Origin: Spirochaetales bacterium
Lineage (GTDB): Bacteria > Spirochaetota > Spirochaetia > SZUA-6 > DRHE01
NCBI GenBank assembly: GCA_016935715.1
Contig: JAFGQJ010000239.1
Location: 1 to 11,183, forward strand
Direction: 5' to 3'
DNA: 11,183 bases
Shown in pieces: positions 1 to 5,539 of the stretch (position 1 is the stretch's first letter; every line of letters starts with the position of its first letter). The notes below the pieces were generated by a model, which was not told where the DNA came from, ran no database searches, and saw only the letters and a program-made list of their open reading frames with translations. A program made the position numbers and the translations under genes.

Positions 1-666
1 GCGGACCGGCTGGTTCCCGGCTGCGTGCTCTGGGGCGCCTCCATGGACGGGCCCGGCGTGTACAGGATCACCAACTCGGGTCCCTTCATCATCGGTGCTC
101 CCGCGGAAGCGACAAACGATTCGAGCGTGAGCAGGGCGAAAGACATTCTCTCCCGGATTTTCCCGGTGAGGGTCAGCTGGAACATACGGGGCATTCTCTG
201 GTCCAAGCTGGCCATTACCACCACATTCACGACCCTGGGGGCGATCGCCGGGCTTCCCTTCGGCAGGCTGGCGGCGGACGGGGAGATACGGCGGATCATG
301 CTCCGCATAGGCGCTGAGCTCGTCGAGGTCGCGCGCAGCGAAGGGGTCGTCTTCGAAGCGCTCAATCCGGCTCTCCACACCGAACGCCTTCTCTCCGACC
401 GTGGCTACCCGCGCTTCGTCAAACACCTGCTTCTGCGCATCCTCGGGTACAGGATCAGGGATGACGAATCCTCTATGCTCGATTCGATCAGGCGGGGCCA
501 GAAAACCGAGATCGATTTCATCAATGGCAGGCTGGTGCGCAGCGCGGATCAGAGGGGTATTGAGGTTCCCTGCAACAGACTGGCCGTGGAGCTGATACGG
601 CGAATGGAGGCGGGAGAGCTCGAGCCGGGCCGGGAGAATCTGGCCTGGTTTCGCAGCCCGGGCTGA
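1..666 (+). CDS. Ketopantoate reductase (PanE/ApbA) family protein, 5'-truncated
   Basis: The reading frame is open from the first base, so the N-terminal NAD(P)-binding domain lies mostly outside the window; 221 codons remain. What is visible is the end of the Rossmann part (DRLVPGC..GA.....GVYR, then FIIG) and the helical C-terminal domain of 2-dehydropantoate 2-reductases. The family lysine is in the stretch WSKLAITTTFTTLGAIAGL. The C-terminal signature SSMLDSIRRGQKTEIDFING keeps the Ser and Glu that bind substrate in E. coli PanE. However, the two Asn residues that normally follow the lysine (pattern K...N...N) are both Thr here. It may therefore be a paralogue with another 2-oxoacid substrate rather than the pantothenate enzyme, so no symbol is given. 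The GTG at 25 is internal to the frame and not a credible start. The TetR gene begins 16 bp after the stop, which suggests cotranscription. Confidence 0.85.
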   Translation, partial: ADRLVPGCVLWGASMDGPGVYRITNSGPFIIGAPAEATNDSSVSRAKDILSRIFPVRVSWNIRGILWSKLAITTTFTTLGAIAGLPFGRLAADGEIRRIMLRIGAELVEVARSEGVVFEALNPALHTERLLSDRGYPRFVKHLLLRILGYRIRDDESSMLDSIRRGQKTEIDFINGRLVRSADQRGIEVPCNRLAVELIRRMEAGELEPGRENLAWFRSPG

Positions 667-682
667 TTGGGGAGTACGGGAA

Positions 683-1315
683 ATGGGCACGGAAAAACGG
701 GAGTTGTTCCTGAACGTCGGAGAGCGCCTGTTCAGCCGCTACGGGTACAAGGACGTCAATATCGAGGACATCACCAGAGAGGCCGGGGTCGGCACGGGAA
801 GCTTCTACACGTACTTCTCCAGCAAAGAGGCCTTCTACGAACAGATCCTCGACAAGCTGGAGAACAAGGGGATCCGGGCGGTGGATCGTCTGGTCGGAGG
901 CTTCGAATCCCCGGTGAACAAGATGAAGGCCCTGTACCGCTTCACGACCCTGGGGATCAGGAACAATCCCATCCTGCTCGGGATCCTGACAGGGGACAAG
1001 AAGTACATCTACCCCGGCCAGCAGAACCGGGCGGCGGGCAGGAGCAAGCTTCGCTCTCACGTGGAAAAAGTGATCAACCAGATCATCGTCGAGGGAAGCC
1101 GCAAGGGTGTGATGCGGGTGCGGGGCTACAAGGATCCGAGACGCATGGTGCTGGCGATCTACGATGCGATCCTGATGAACCTGGACCGCGAAGGCGCTGA
1201 GAACCTGATGAACGACATCCTCCGCCTGCTGGAACGGGCCCTGAAGCGAAGGGTCCGACTTCCCGGAAGCGGCACCTTGCGGGATCGGCGAAAGGTTCGT
1301 AAAAACGGTATTTAG
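683..1315 (+). CDS. TetR/AcrR-family transcriptional regulator
   Basis: 210 residues, a usual length for the family. The N-terminal DNA-binding domain is clear: a first helix (ELFLNVGERLFSRYGY, about residues 7-22), then the helix-turn-helix NIEDITREAGVGTGSFYTYF (26-45) followed by SSKEAFYEQIL. This is the classic TetR/AcrR layout. The C-terminal ligand-binding part (from about 60) is helical with no family-specific signature that I recognise, and the tail (188-210) is strongly basic. The ATG at 683 is preceded by a purine-rich GGGGAG at about 669-674, a usable ribosome-binding site. It probably shares a transcript with the PanE-like gene and converges on the alpha-oxoamine synthase gene. Its ligand is unknown. 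A natural candidate target is the palindrome at 2831-2861, but nothing in the sequence proves that link. Confidence 0.92.
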   Translation: MGTEKRELFLNVGERLFSRYGYKDVNIEDITREAGVGTGSFYTYFSSKEAFYEQILDKLENKGIRAVDRLVGGFESPVNKMKALYRFTTLGIRNNPILLGILTGDKKYIYPGQQNRAAGRSKLRSHVEKVINQIIVEGSRKGVMRVRGYKDPRRMVLAIYDAILMNLDREGAENLMNDILRLLERALKRRVRLPGSGTLRDRRKVRKNGI

Positions 1316-1362
1316 GCGAGTCTCGGGCGAAGCCCTCCGGGCCTGTCCGACGCCGAAATCTT

Positions 1363-2661
1363 CTACCGGTTTCTCTGGGATGGTTTCTGCGACAGATCCA
1401 GATTCATCCGGTCCCGCATCTTCTTGAACGCTTCCACGGTCAAATCAACATCCTCATCGGAGTGGGATGCGGTGGGGATCATGCGGAACATGACCACTTC
1501 CCGCGGAACGACCGGGTAGGTCACCCCGGATACGAATACGCCGTAATCCTCGCGCAGCATCTTGATCATTCCCATGGCGATCTGCTCGCTTCCGGCCGGC
1601 ACGTAAACAGGCGTGATCGGGGATTTGGTGTCCCCGATATCGTAGCCCAGCGAAGTCAAGCCCTGCTGCAGCCTCCTGGCTACTTCCCACATCCGCTGCC
1701 GATGCTCCGGACGATTTACGATCAGATCCAGAGTGGCTTCCAGGACATCGACGTAGATCATGGGCAGGCTCTTGGCGAACACATTGGTTCGGGCATTGTA
1801 CTTGATGTAGCGCACCACCTCTTCCTCCCCCGCGGTCACGCCCCCGATGGCGGCGAAGGCCTTGGCGAAGGTGCCGAAGTACAGGTCGATCTTATCCTGC
1901 ACGCCGAAATGCTCGCCCACTCCCCTGCCGTTCTCCCCCATGACCCCGAAGCCGTGGGCGTCGTCCACGAACAGGCGGGCTTCGTAGCGCTCCTTGAGCT
2001 CGCAGATCCCCGGCAGGTCGGCCAGGTCGCCCCGCATGCCGTACACGCCTTCGATCACGATCAGGATCCCGCCCTTGCGGAGGCGGTTGGCGGCCTTCAG
2101 GTGATGCTCGAGGTGATTGAGGTCGTTGTGCTTGAAGGGGCGGAAGCGCCGGCCCGCCGAGGCCAGGATGGTGCCGTCAACGATGCTGGCGTGACTCAGG
2201 CGATCCATGACGATCACGTCATTCGCTCCGATCAGCGCGCTGATCGTGCCCATCACGCCGAGATAGCCGTAGTTGAACAGGGCCGCCGCCGGCTTCTGCA
2301 GGAACGAGGCCAGCTTGGCCTCCAGGGCGATGTGCCGGTCCGTGTTTCCGGTGAGCATCCGGGAGCCCATCGGCGTGAAGGTGCCCCAGGCATCCAGGGA
2401 CTTTCGGGCCGTTTTTCTCACGTCCTCGTTGCCGGCAAGCCCGAGGTAGTTGTTGATGGCCCACATGATGACTTCCTTGCCCTGATACTTCATTCGAGGG
2501 CCGGGAATCCCTTCCAGGACCGGCCTGGAAAAGAACATGTCGTCGCGAGAGCGGAAGTAGCCGAAATATCCGCCGTCTCCTCGGCATTTGTCGAACAGGT
2601 CCGGCATGGCCGTCTGCCTGATCCGGTGCAGTACGGAACTCTTAACCGGTGAGCTGGTCAT
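1363..2661 (-). CDS. Alpha-oxoamine synthase (serine palmitoyltransferase/KBL/BioF family), PLP-dependent
   Basis: 432-residue fold-type I PLP enzyme of the family that condenses an amino acid with an acyl thioester and loses CO2. Landmarks: NNYLGLAGN (70-78), GSRMLTGNTDRH (99-110), SHASIVDG with the ring-stacking His157, EGVYGMRGDLA (204-214), FVDDAHGFG with Asp233 and His236, the PLP lysine in GTFAKAFAAIGG (Lys267), and the C-terminal YPVVPREVVMFRMIPTASHSD (382-402). The roughly 60-residue N-terminal extension before the core, the PMGSRMLTGNT stretch and the KYNARTNVFAKSLP stretch look closer to serine palmitoyltransferase-like and cysteate acyltransferase-like bacterial proteins than to kbl or bioF. 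Substrates cannot be read off, so no symbol is given. The ATG is preceded by TTTGGAGGAATAG on the minus strand, a good ribosome-binding site. It lies downstream of the VOC gene on the same strand and has its own promoter-like sites in the 224-bp gap. Confidence 0.9.
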   Translation of the reverse strand: MTSSPVKSSVLHRIRQTAMPDLFDKCRGDGGYFGYFRSRDDMFFSRPVLEGIPGPRMKYQGKEVIMWAINNYLGLAGNEDVRKTARKSLDAWGTFTPMGSRMLTGNTDRHIALEAKLASFLQKPAAALFNYGYLGVMGTISALIGANDVIVMDRLSHASIVDGTILASAGRRFRPFKHNDLNHLEHHLKAANRLRKGGILIVIEGVYGMRGDLADLPGICELKERYEARLFVDDAHGFGVMGENGRGVGEHFGVQDKIDLYFGTFAKAFAAIGGVTAGEEEVVRYIKYNARTNVFAKSLPMIYVDVLEATLDLIVNRPEHRQRMWEVARRLQQGLTSLGYDIGDTKSPITPVYVPAGSEQIAMGMIKMLREDYGVFVSGVTYPVVPREVVMFRMIPTASHSDEDVDLTVEAFKKMRDRMNLDLSQKPSQRNR

Positions 2662-2679
2662 CTATTCCTCCAAATCCCC

Positions 2680-2692
2680 GCCGCAGTGCGGC
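2680..2692 (-). other. GC-rich hairpin in the 5' leader of the synthase gene
   Basis: GCCGCAGTGCGGC is a perfect inverted repeat around one central base and would form a 5-bp stem with a 3-nt loop in the minus-strand transcript. It sits about 10 nt upstream of the GGAGG ribosome-binding site (revcomp of 2667-2671). It has no U-tract, so it is not a terminator. It could affect mRNA stability or initiation, or be chance in GC-rich sequence. Confidence 0.35.
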
Positions 2693-2782
2693 AGGTTAAA
2701 GGTCTGCCGGATCCGGGTGGATTTTTGGACAGTGCACCCGTTTCACGCCGCAGCATCCCCTCCCCATCGGATCCATCGATCT

Positions 2783-2811
2783 AACATAACACAATTCTAG
2801 AAAATTGAAAA
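2783..2811 (-). promoter_or_regulatory. Candidate promoter for the alpha-oxoamine synthase gene
   Basis: On the minus strand: -35-like TTTTCA (revcomp of 2806-2811), a 17-bp spacer, and -10-like TATGTT (revcomp of 2783-2788) preceded by TG in the extended -10 position. Both hexamers match consensus at 4 of 6. The start would be near 2776, giving a leader of about 115 nt. It sits just downstream of the 31-bp palindrome, so a bound protein there would lie upstream of the -35. Confidence 0.45.
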
Positions 2812-2830
2812 GGGCGATTTTTCGAGGTGT

Positions 2831-2861
2831 CGAATATTTGAATATAATATTCATATATTCG
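2831..2861. promoter_or_regulatory. 31-bp near-perfect palindrome, candidate operator
   Basis: The segment reads as an inverted repeat around A2846. The central 15 bp (2839-2853, TGAATATAATATTCA) are a perfect palindrome. The outer arms continue to C2831/G2861 with only one mismatched pair (2838/2854). Within it the hexamer GAATAT recurs at 2832, 2840 and, inverted, at 2847 and 2855. It lies in the most AT-rich part of the window, between two minus-strand genes, and overlaps a promoter-like element. The length and symmetry suit a dimeric repressor or a pair of dimers, as for TetR or MarR proteins. Which protein binds is unknown. Confidence 0.6.
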
Positions 2862-2871
2862 GTTTGATCAA
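2844..2871 (-). promoter_or_regulatory. Second candidate promoter, overlapped by the palindrome
   Basis: On the minus strand TTGATC (revcomp of 2866-2871) is followed after 16 bp by TATTAT (revcomp of 2844-2849). The -10 lies at the centre of the palindrome, so a protein bound there would block RNA polymerase. AT-rich palindromes generate -10 matches by chance, so this is weaker evidence than the palindrome itself. Confidence 0.35.
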
Positions 2872-2885
2872 TTTTTCGCGGAAAA

Positions 2886-3947
2886 TCAGTCTTTGACCCG
2901 GTTGAACGCCAGTGTGCGCAGCATCCAGCGCGGCAGCGGCTTGTGCGGGGGACGCCTGGAAAGGTCCAGGTACCAGCCCCACTTCTTCACGACTGCCAGC
3001 TTGTGGGCTTCCACGAATTCGACGAGGGTTCCGTCCGGATCTTCGGTATAGGCGAATCTGCCCGCTGAATCTCCCATGCCGAACCCGCTGCCGCTGTCAA
3101 CGGTGAAAGGGTAACCCGAACGATCGCAGTGGTCTTTCAGGGCATCCATTCCCTTCACATCGAAGCAGACATGGATGAATCCCAGGTCTCCCCAGTACCT
3201 GCCCGCGAATATTTTTCCTGGCTTCCGATCCAGAGCCTGGAAAAGCTCGATCGTGCTTGGTCCCAGCACGGGAGCAAAGGCGCCGCGGCGGGGCCGGCTG
3301 TGGGCCAGGGCAACCCTGCGGAACTTCCCCCCCCCGCCTGGAAGGTGCGCCAGATCGGCGAAAACGCCGCTCTCATCGTACAGCAGCCGGTCGTAGCCCA
3401 GGATCCGGTCGTAGAACTTCCGTGAGCGCTCCATGTCACCCGTCCCGATCGCACAGCCGGCCACTCCGCCGACAGGATGCCTGCCGCGGGTGAACCAGCC
3501 GTCGCCCTCGATCAGCTGGAAGATCAGCCCGAAGGGATCCCGGAGGAAGCAGTGAGCCGTGCCGGTCGGGTCGGCCTCCACACCCCCAAGCAGCTCGGCT
3601 CCTTGGGCCTCGAGAAAGGTGAAGGCCGCCCGCACGTCCCGCGTCTTGATCCGGGTCCAGAATATGCCCAGATCTCCAAGCTGCACCTGAAAATCGGGGG
3701 GCACGGTCGGCCTGCTGTTCGACTGCCAGATCTCCAGCCCTCCACCGCCCTGCAGATTCAGGGCCAGGATTGCATGTCGAGCCCTGGGCTTGCCTCCCGT
3801 GTAGGGCAGCATCAGGGCTGCCTCGCCGTCGTCTTCGAAAACGCGGATATCGAAGCCCAGTTTCTTCCTGTACCACCGGAAAGCGCCCGAAAGATCCGGA
3901 ATACCGGTCCCGATCTGCTGAATGCCGCTGATGATGTGATCGTCCAT
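2886..3947 (-). CDS. VOC (glyoxalase/dioxygenase fold) protein with two VOC domains
   Basis: 353 residues from the ATG at 3947. Two vicinal-oxygen-chelate domains are visible. The first (about 9-147) starts IQQIGTGIPDLSGAFRWY and ends TAHCFLRDPFGLIFQLIE. The second (about 161-313) starts GVAGCAIGTGDMERSRKFY and ends RFAYTEDPDGTLVEFVEAH. The DP.G...(Q/E) endings are typical of VOC proteins, where the Glu/Gln and His often bind a metal. A tail with WGWYLDLSRR and LPRWMLRTLAFNRVKD follows and is not part of the VOC fold. No substrate is apparent. A longer frame using TTG at 3986 adds 13 residues. I prefer 3947 because the VOC domain begins right after it and the TTG coincides with a -35-like TTGACG; neither start has a good Shine-Dalgarno. 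Its minus-strand neighbour 224 bp downstream is the alpha-oxoamine synthase, and kbl lies divergently upstream, so a role in metabolising or protecting against a reactive ketone is a guess. Confidence 0.85.
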   Translation of the reverse strand: MDDHIISGIQQIGTGIPDLSGAFRWYRKKLGFDIRVFEDDGEAALMLPYTGGKPRARHAILALNLQGGGGLEIWQSNSRPTVPPDFQVQLGDLGIFWTRIKTRDVRAAFTFLEAQGAELLGGVEADPTGTAHCFLRDPFGLIFQLIEGDGWFTRGRHPVGGVAGCAIGTGDMERSRKFYDRILGYDRLLYDESGVFADLAHLPGGGGKFRRVALAHSRPRRGAFAPVLGPSTIELFQALDRKPGKIFAGRYWGDLGFIHVCFDVKGMDALKDHCDRSGYPFTVDSGSGFGMGDSAGRFAYTEDPDGTLVEFVEAHKLAVVKKWGWYLDLSRRPPHKPLPRWMLRTLAFNRVKD

Positions 3948-3957
3948 GGCAAACTGC

Positions 3958-3986
3958 AGGGTATCGAGGCGGAAGCTTCTCGTCAA
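3958..3986 (-). promoter_or_regulatory. Candidate promoter for the VOC gene
   Basis: On the minus strand TTGACG (revcomp of 3981-3986, 5 of 6 to the -35 consensus) is followed after 17 bp by TACCCT (revcomp of 3958-3963, a weak -10). The start would fall only about 4 nt before the ATG at 3947, giving a nearly leaderless mRNA. That would explain the missing ribosome-binding site, but the -10 is poor. Confidence 0.35.
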
Positions 3987-4018
3987 GCACGGCCGGCTGG
4001 ACGCGTCGGGTGCTGTGG

Positions 4019-4024
4019 TACTAT
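4019..4024 (+). promoter_or_regulatory. Candidate -10 element for kbl
   Basis: TACTAT resembles the -10 consensus (4 of 6) and lies 9 bp before the kbl ATG. TGGACG at 3998-4003 could serve as a -35, but the 15-bp spacing is short. If used, transcription would start almost at the ATG. The kbl and VOC promoters then share an 86-bp divergent region. Confidence 0.3.
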
Positions 4025-4033
4025 CATGGAAAC

Positions 4034-5221
4034 ATGAACAAGAATTTCCATGAAGCCGTCGCCAGCGGGATCGAGGAGATGAAAAGCAAGGGCACGCTCA
4101 AGCGCCTGCGCTACCTCCACAGCCCCATGGATGGGCGAGTGCAGATGGAGGCGCATGGACAGATCGTCATCCTGTCCTCGAACAACTACCTCGGTCTCTC
4201 CAACCACCCCCAGGTAATCCGGGCGGGCCAGAAGGCGCTGGAGCGCTTCGGAGCCGGAACGGCTTCGGTGCGCTTCATCTGCGGGACCTTCTCGGTACAT
4301 CGCGAGCTGGAACAGAAGCTGGCATCCTTCGCGGGTACCGAGGCCGCCTTGAGCTACGTTTCCTGCTGGAACGCCAACACCGGCGCCATTCCCGTACTGG
4401 CCGGCGAGGGGGACGTGATCATCTCCGACGAGCTGAACCACGCCAGCATCATCGACGGCGTTCGCCTGAGCAGGGCTCGACGTCTGATCTACCGGCACGC
4501 CGACATGGCGGAGCTGGAACAGCTGCTGAAAGGCTCGCAGGAGGCCGGGACACGCCTGATCATCACCGACGGCGTGTTCAGCATGGAGGGGGATCTGGCC
4601 CCCCTGCCGCAGATCGTCGAGCTGGCCGGCAAATACGACGCGGTAACCCTGGTGGACGACTCCCACGGGACAGGCGTGATGGGACATTCGGGCCGGGGGA
4701 TCGCGGAGCATTTCGGTCTGCTCGGTCAGGTCGACGTGATCACCAGCACTCTCGGCAAAGCCCTCGGAGGAGCGGCGGGCGGGTTCGTCGCCTCCAGCGC
4801 CCAGGTGATCGAGCTGCTCACCCAGTCTTCCCGGCCTCAGATCTTCTCCAATGCCTTGCCGCCGACGATCGCAGCCAGCGCCCTGAAAGCGGTGGAGGTG
4901 CTCGAGGCGGACCCCTCCGTCGTGCAGAAGCTGCACGACAACGCCGGGTACCTGCGAAAGGAATTGCGGGCCCGGGGATTCAAACCTCTCGATGCGCCCT
5001 CGGCCATCATCCCGATCCTGGTGGGAGAGACCTCCTTCGCCATCCGCATGAGTGAAAAACTGCTCGAAGAGGGCGTATTCGTCACCGGTTTCGGCTTCCC
5101 CGTGGTGCCGGAGGGCACGGCCCGGCTGCGCGTCCAGGCTTCCGCAGCCCTCAATCGGGAGGATATGGACCTGGCCCTGGAGGCGTTTTCCAAGGTTGGA
5201 GCGGAGGTCGGCCTGCCGTAG
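4034..5221 (+). CDS. kbl: Glycine C-acetyltransferase (2-amino-3-ketobutyrate CoA ligase)
   Basis: 395 residues, matching the roughly 398 of E. coli Kbl. It condenses glycine with acetyl-CoA, or in the catabolic direction cleaves 2-amino-3-ketobutyrate from threonine dehydrogenase. Family landmarks: SSNNYLGLSNHP (48-59), ASVRFICGT (77-85), LNHASIIDGVRL (134-145) with His136, ITDGVFSMEGDL (177-188), LVDDSHGTGVMG (206-217), the PLP lysine in STLGKALGGAAGG (Lys242), SRPQIFSNALPP (266-277) and VTGFGFPVVPEGTARLR (350-366). These track Kbl more closely than BioF or HemA. I chose the ATG at 4034 (MNKNFHEAV) because it aligns with the Kbl start; a GTG at 4010 would add 8 unfamiliar residues. No strong Shine-Dalgarno precedes it. 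The usual partner tdh is not adjacent in this window. It is a distant paralogue of the synthase at 1363-2661. Confidence 0.9.
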   Translation: MNKNFHEAVASGIEEMKSKGTLKRLRYLHSPMDGRVQMEAHGQIVILSSNNYLGLSNHPQVIRAGQKALERFGAGTASVRFICGTFSVHRELEQKLASFAGTEAALSYVSCWNANTGAIPVLAGEGDVIISDELNHASIIDGVRLSRARRLIYRHADMAELEQLLKGSQEAGTRLIITDGVFSMEGDLAPLPQIVELAGKYDAVTLVDDSHGTGVMGHSGRGIAEHFGLLGQVDVITSTLGKALGGAAGGFVASSAQVIELLTQSSRPQIFSNALPPTIAASALKAVEVLEADPSVVQKLHDNAGYLRKELRARGFKPLDAPSAIIPILVGETSFAIRMSEKLLEEGVFVTGFGFPVVPEGTARLRVQASAALNREDMDLALEAFSKVGAEVGLP

Positions 5222-5243
5222 GCCTGAAATTTTTCTCTTTTCT
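5210..5243 (+). terminator. Weak intrinsic-terminator-like hairpin after kbl
   Basis: GGCCT (5210-5214) can pair with AGGCC (5220-5224) around a 5-nt loop, overlapping the kbl stop codon. A pyrimidine-rich tract with TTTTT at 5230-5234 and TTTT at 5238-5241 begins 5 nt later. The stem is short and the U-tract is displaced, so termination would be partial at best. It would separate kbl from the trp operon. Confidence 0.35.
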
Positions 5244-5256
5244 TCGCGACAGGCTC

Positions 5257-5285
5257 TTGCCAAGAATCGGCTCTGCTGGTATGAT
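5257..5285 (+). promoter_or_regulatory. trp operon promoter, extended -10 type
   Basis: TTGCCA (5257-5262) and TATGAT (5280-5285) are separated by exactly 17 bp and each matches the sigma-70 consensus at 5 of 6. TG at 5277-5278 gives an extended -10. This is the best promoter in the window. The expected start near G5292 leaves only about 6 nt before the leader-peptide ATG. No obvious TrpR-type operator palindrome overlaps it. Confidence 0.75.
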
Positions 5286-5297
5286 CTCTCCGTTACT

Positions 5298-5363
5298 ATG
5301 AATAGAAACATTCTGTGCAGCATCTGGGTGTGGTGGTCCGGACCTCACGGGCCGCCGGGGTAG
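5298..5363 (+). CDS. trpL: trp operon leader peptide
   Basis: A 21-codon reading frame ending in TAG, reading MNRNILCSIWVWWSG then PHGPPG. Three of four consecutive codons (10, 12 and 13, at 5325-5327, 5331-5333 and 5334-5336) are TGG. Trp is rare, and the frame sits between a strong promoter and a terminator directly ahead of trpE. This is the classic arrangement for attenuation: a ribosome short of charged tRNA-Trp stalls at these codons and changes how the downstream RNA folds. There is no room for a Shine-Dalgarno after the predicted start near 5292, so translation probably begins in leaderless or near-leaderless fashion, as reported for rhizobial trpL. The peptide itself may have no role beyond being translated. 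Confidence 0.85.
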   Translation: MNRNILCSIWVWWSGPHGPPG

Positions 5364-5404
5364 CCTGACGCTTTGTTGATTCAGGCCGGAGCCGCGGCGG
5401 TTCG
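5348..5404 (+). promoter_or_regulatory. trp leader hairpin 1:2 (predicted starvation fold)
   Basis: Positions 5348-5357 (CGGGCCGCCG) pair with 5395-5404 (CGGCGGTTCG): 10 bp including two G-U. Inside it GCCTGA (5363-5368) pairs with TCAGGC (5381-5386). The 5' arm lies in the last codons of trpL, so a ribosome parked at the stop codon would block it, while one stalled at the Trp codons should leave most of it free. Pairing was done by eye. Confidence 0.5.
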
Positions 5405-5433
5405 ACGAATTCGGTTCGCCCGGCTTTCGGCTT
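5383..5433 (+). promoter_or_regulatory. trp leader anti-antiterminator hairpin 2:3
   Basis: AGGCCGGAGCCG (5383-5394) can pair with 5421-5433 (CGGCTTTCGGCTT) over 12 bp with two G-U pairs and one bulged U at 5425. The helix can stack on GGCGG/TCGCC (5396-5400 with 5416-5420). It uses the same bases as the 5' arm of the antiterminator and overlaps the 3' arm of hairpin 1:2, so the folds exclude each other. Predicted to form when Trp is plentiful. Confidence 0.5.
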
Positions 5434-5461
5434 TAGGGGTAGAAGGGGAAAGCTCAAAGCC
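5422..5461 (+). promoter_or_regulatory. trp antiterminator hairpin
   Basis: GGCTTTCGGCTTT (5422-5434) pairs with AAAGCTCAAAGCC (5449-5461): 12 pairs including one G-U, one C-C mismatch and a 14-nt loop. It captures the first six bases of the terminator's 5' arm (5456-5461), so antiterminator and terminator cannot coexist. This is the expected read-through form. Confidence 0.65.
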
Positions 5462-5482
5462 ATGCGACGCATGGCTTTTTTT
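5456..5482 (+). terminator. trp attenuator (intrinsic terminator)
   Basis: AAAGCCATGC (5456-5465), the 3-nt loop GAC and GCATGGCTTT (5469-5478) form a perfect 10-bp stem. It runs directly into a T-tract (5476-5482, seven T, then CTTCT). It lies 93 nt after the leader stop codon and 57 nt before trpE, so it can only act as a regulatory terminator. It is the strongest terminator in the window. Confidence 0.88.
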
Positions 5483-5539
5483 CTTCTCCCGTATCCGCCA
5501 AGGCCACGGCAAGGCCCCCGGCACTCAGCGGAGGAAAGG

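Noticed and set aside
1325..1335. Small hairpin GGGC-GAA-GCCC between the convergent TetR and synthase genes as a shared terminator
   Set aside because: The stem is only 4 bp and there is no T-tract on either strand, so I cannot support an intrinsic terminator in this 47-bp gap.
1462..2652. Plus-strand open frame of 396 codons opposite the alpha-oxoamine synthase
   Set aside because: The minus strand carries a complete PLP enzyme with all motifs; the plus frame has shadow composition.
2843..2848. Perfect TATAAT on the plus strand inside the palindrome
   Set aside because: No good -35 lies 16-18 bp upstream (TTTCGA at best), and a transcript would only run antisense to the VOC gene. It is a by-product of the palindrome.
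2872..2886. ATTTTTCGCGGAAAAT inverted repeat just after the VOC stop codon as a terminator
   Set aside because: The stem is about 5 AT-rich pairs and no U-tract follows on the minus strand. Read-through into the synthase gene is quite possible.
3983..5323. Minus-strand open frame of 446 codons opposite kbl and trpL
   Set aside because: Shadow of kbl, with a His/Gly/Arg-rich composition typical of antisense frames and no motif.
5462..5539. 26-codon N-terminal extension of TrpE from an ATG at 5462
   Set aside because: That ATG is inside the terminator stem, has no ribosome-binding site, and the added residues match nothing in TrpE. The ATG at 5540 has GGAGG upstream.
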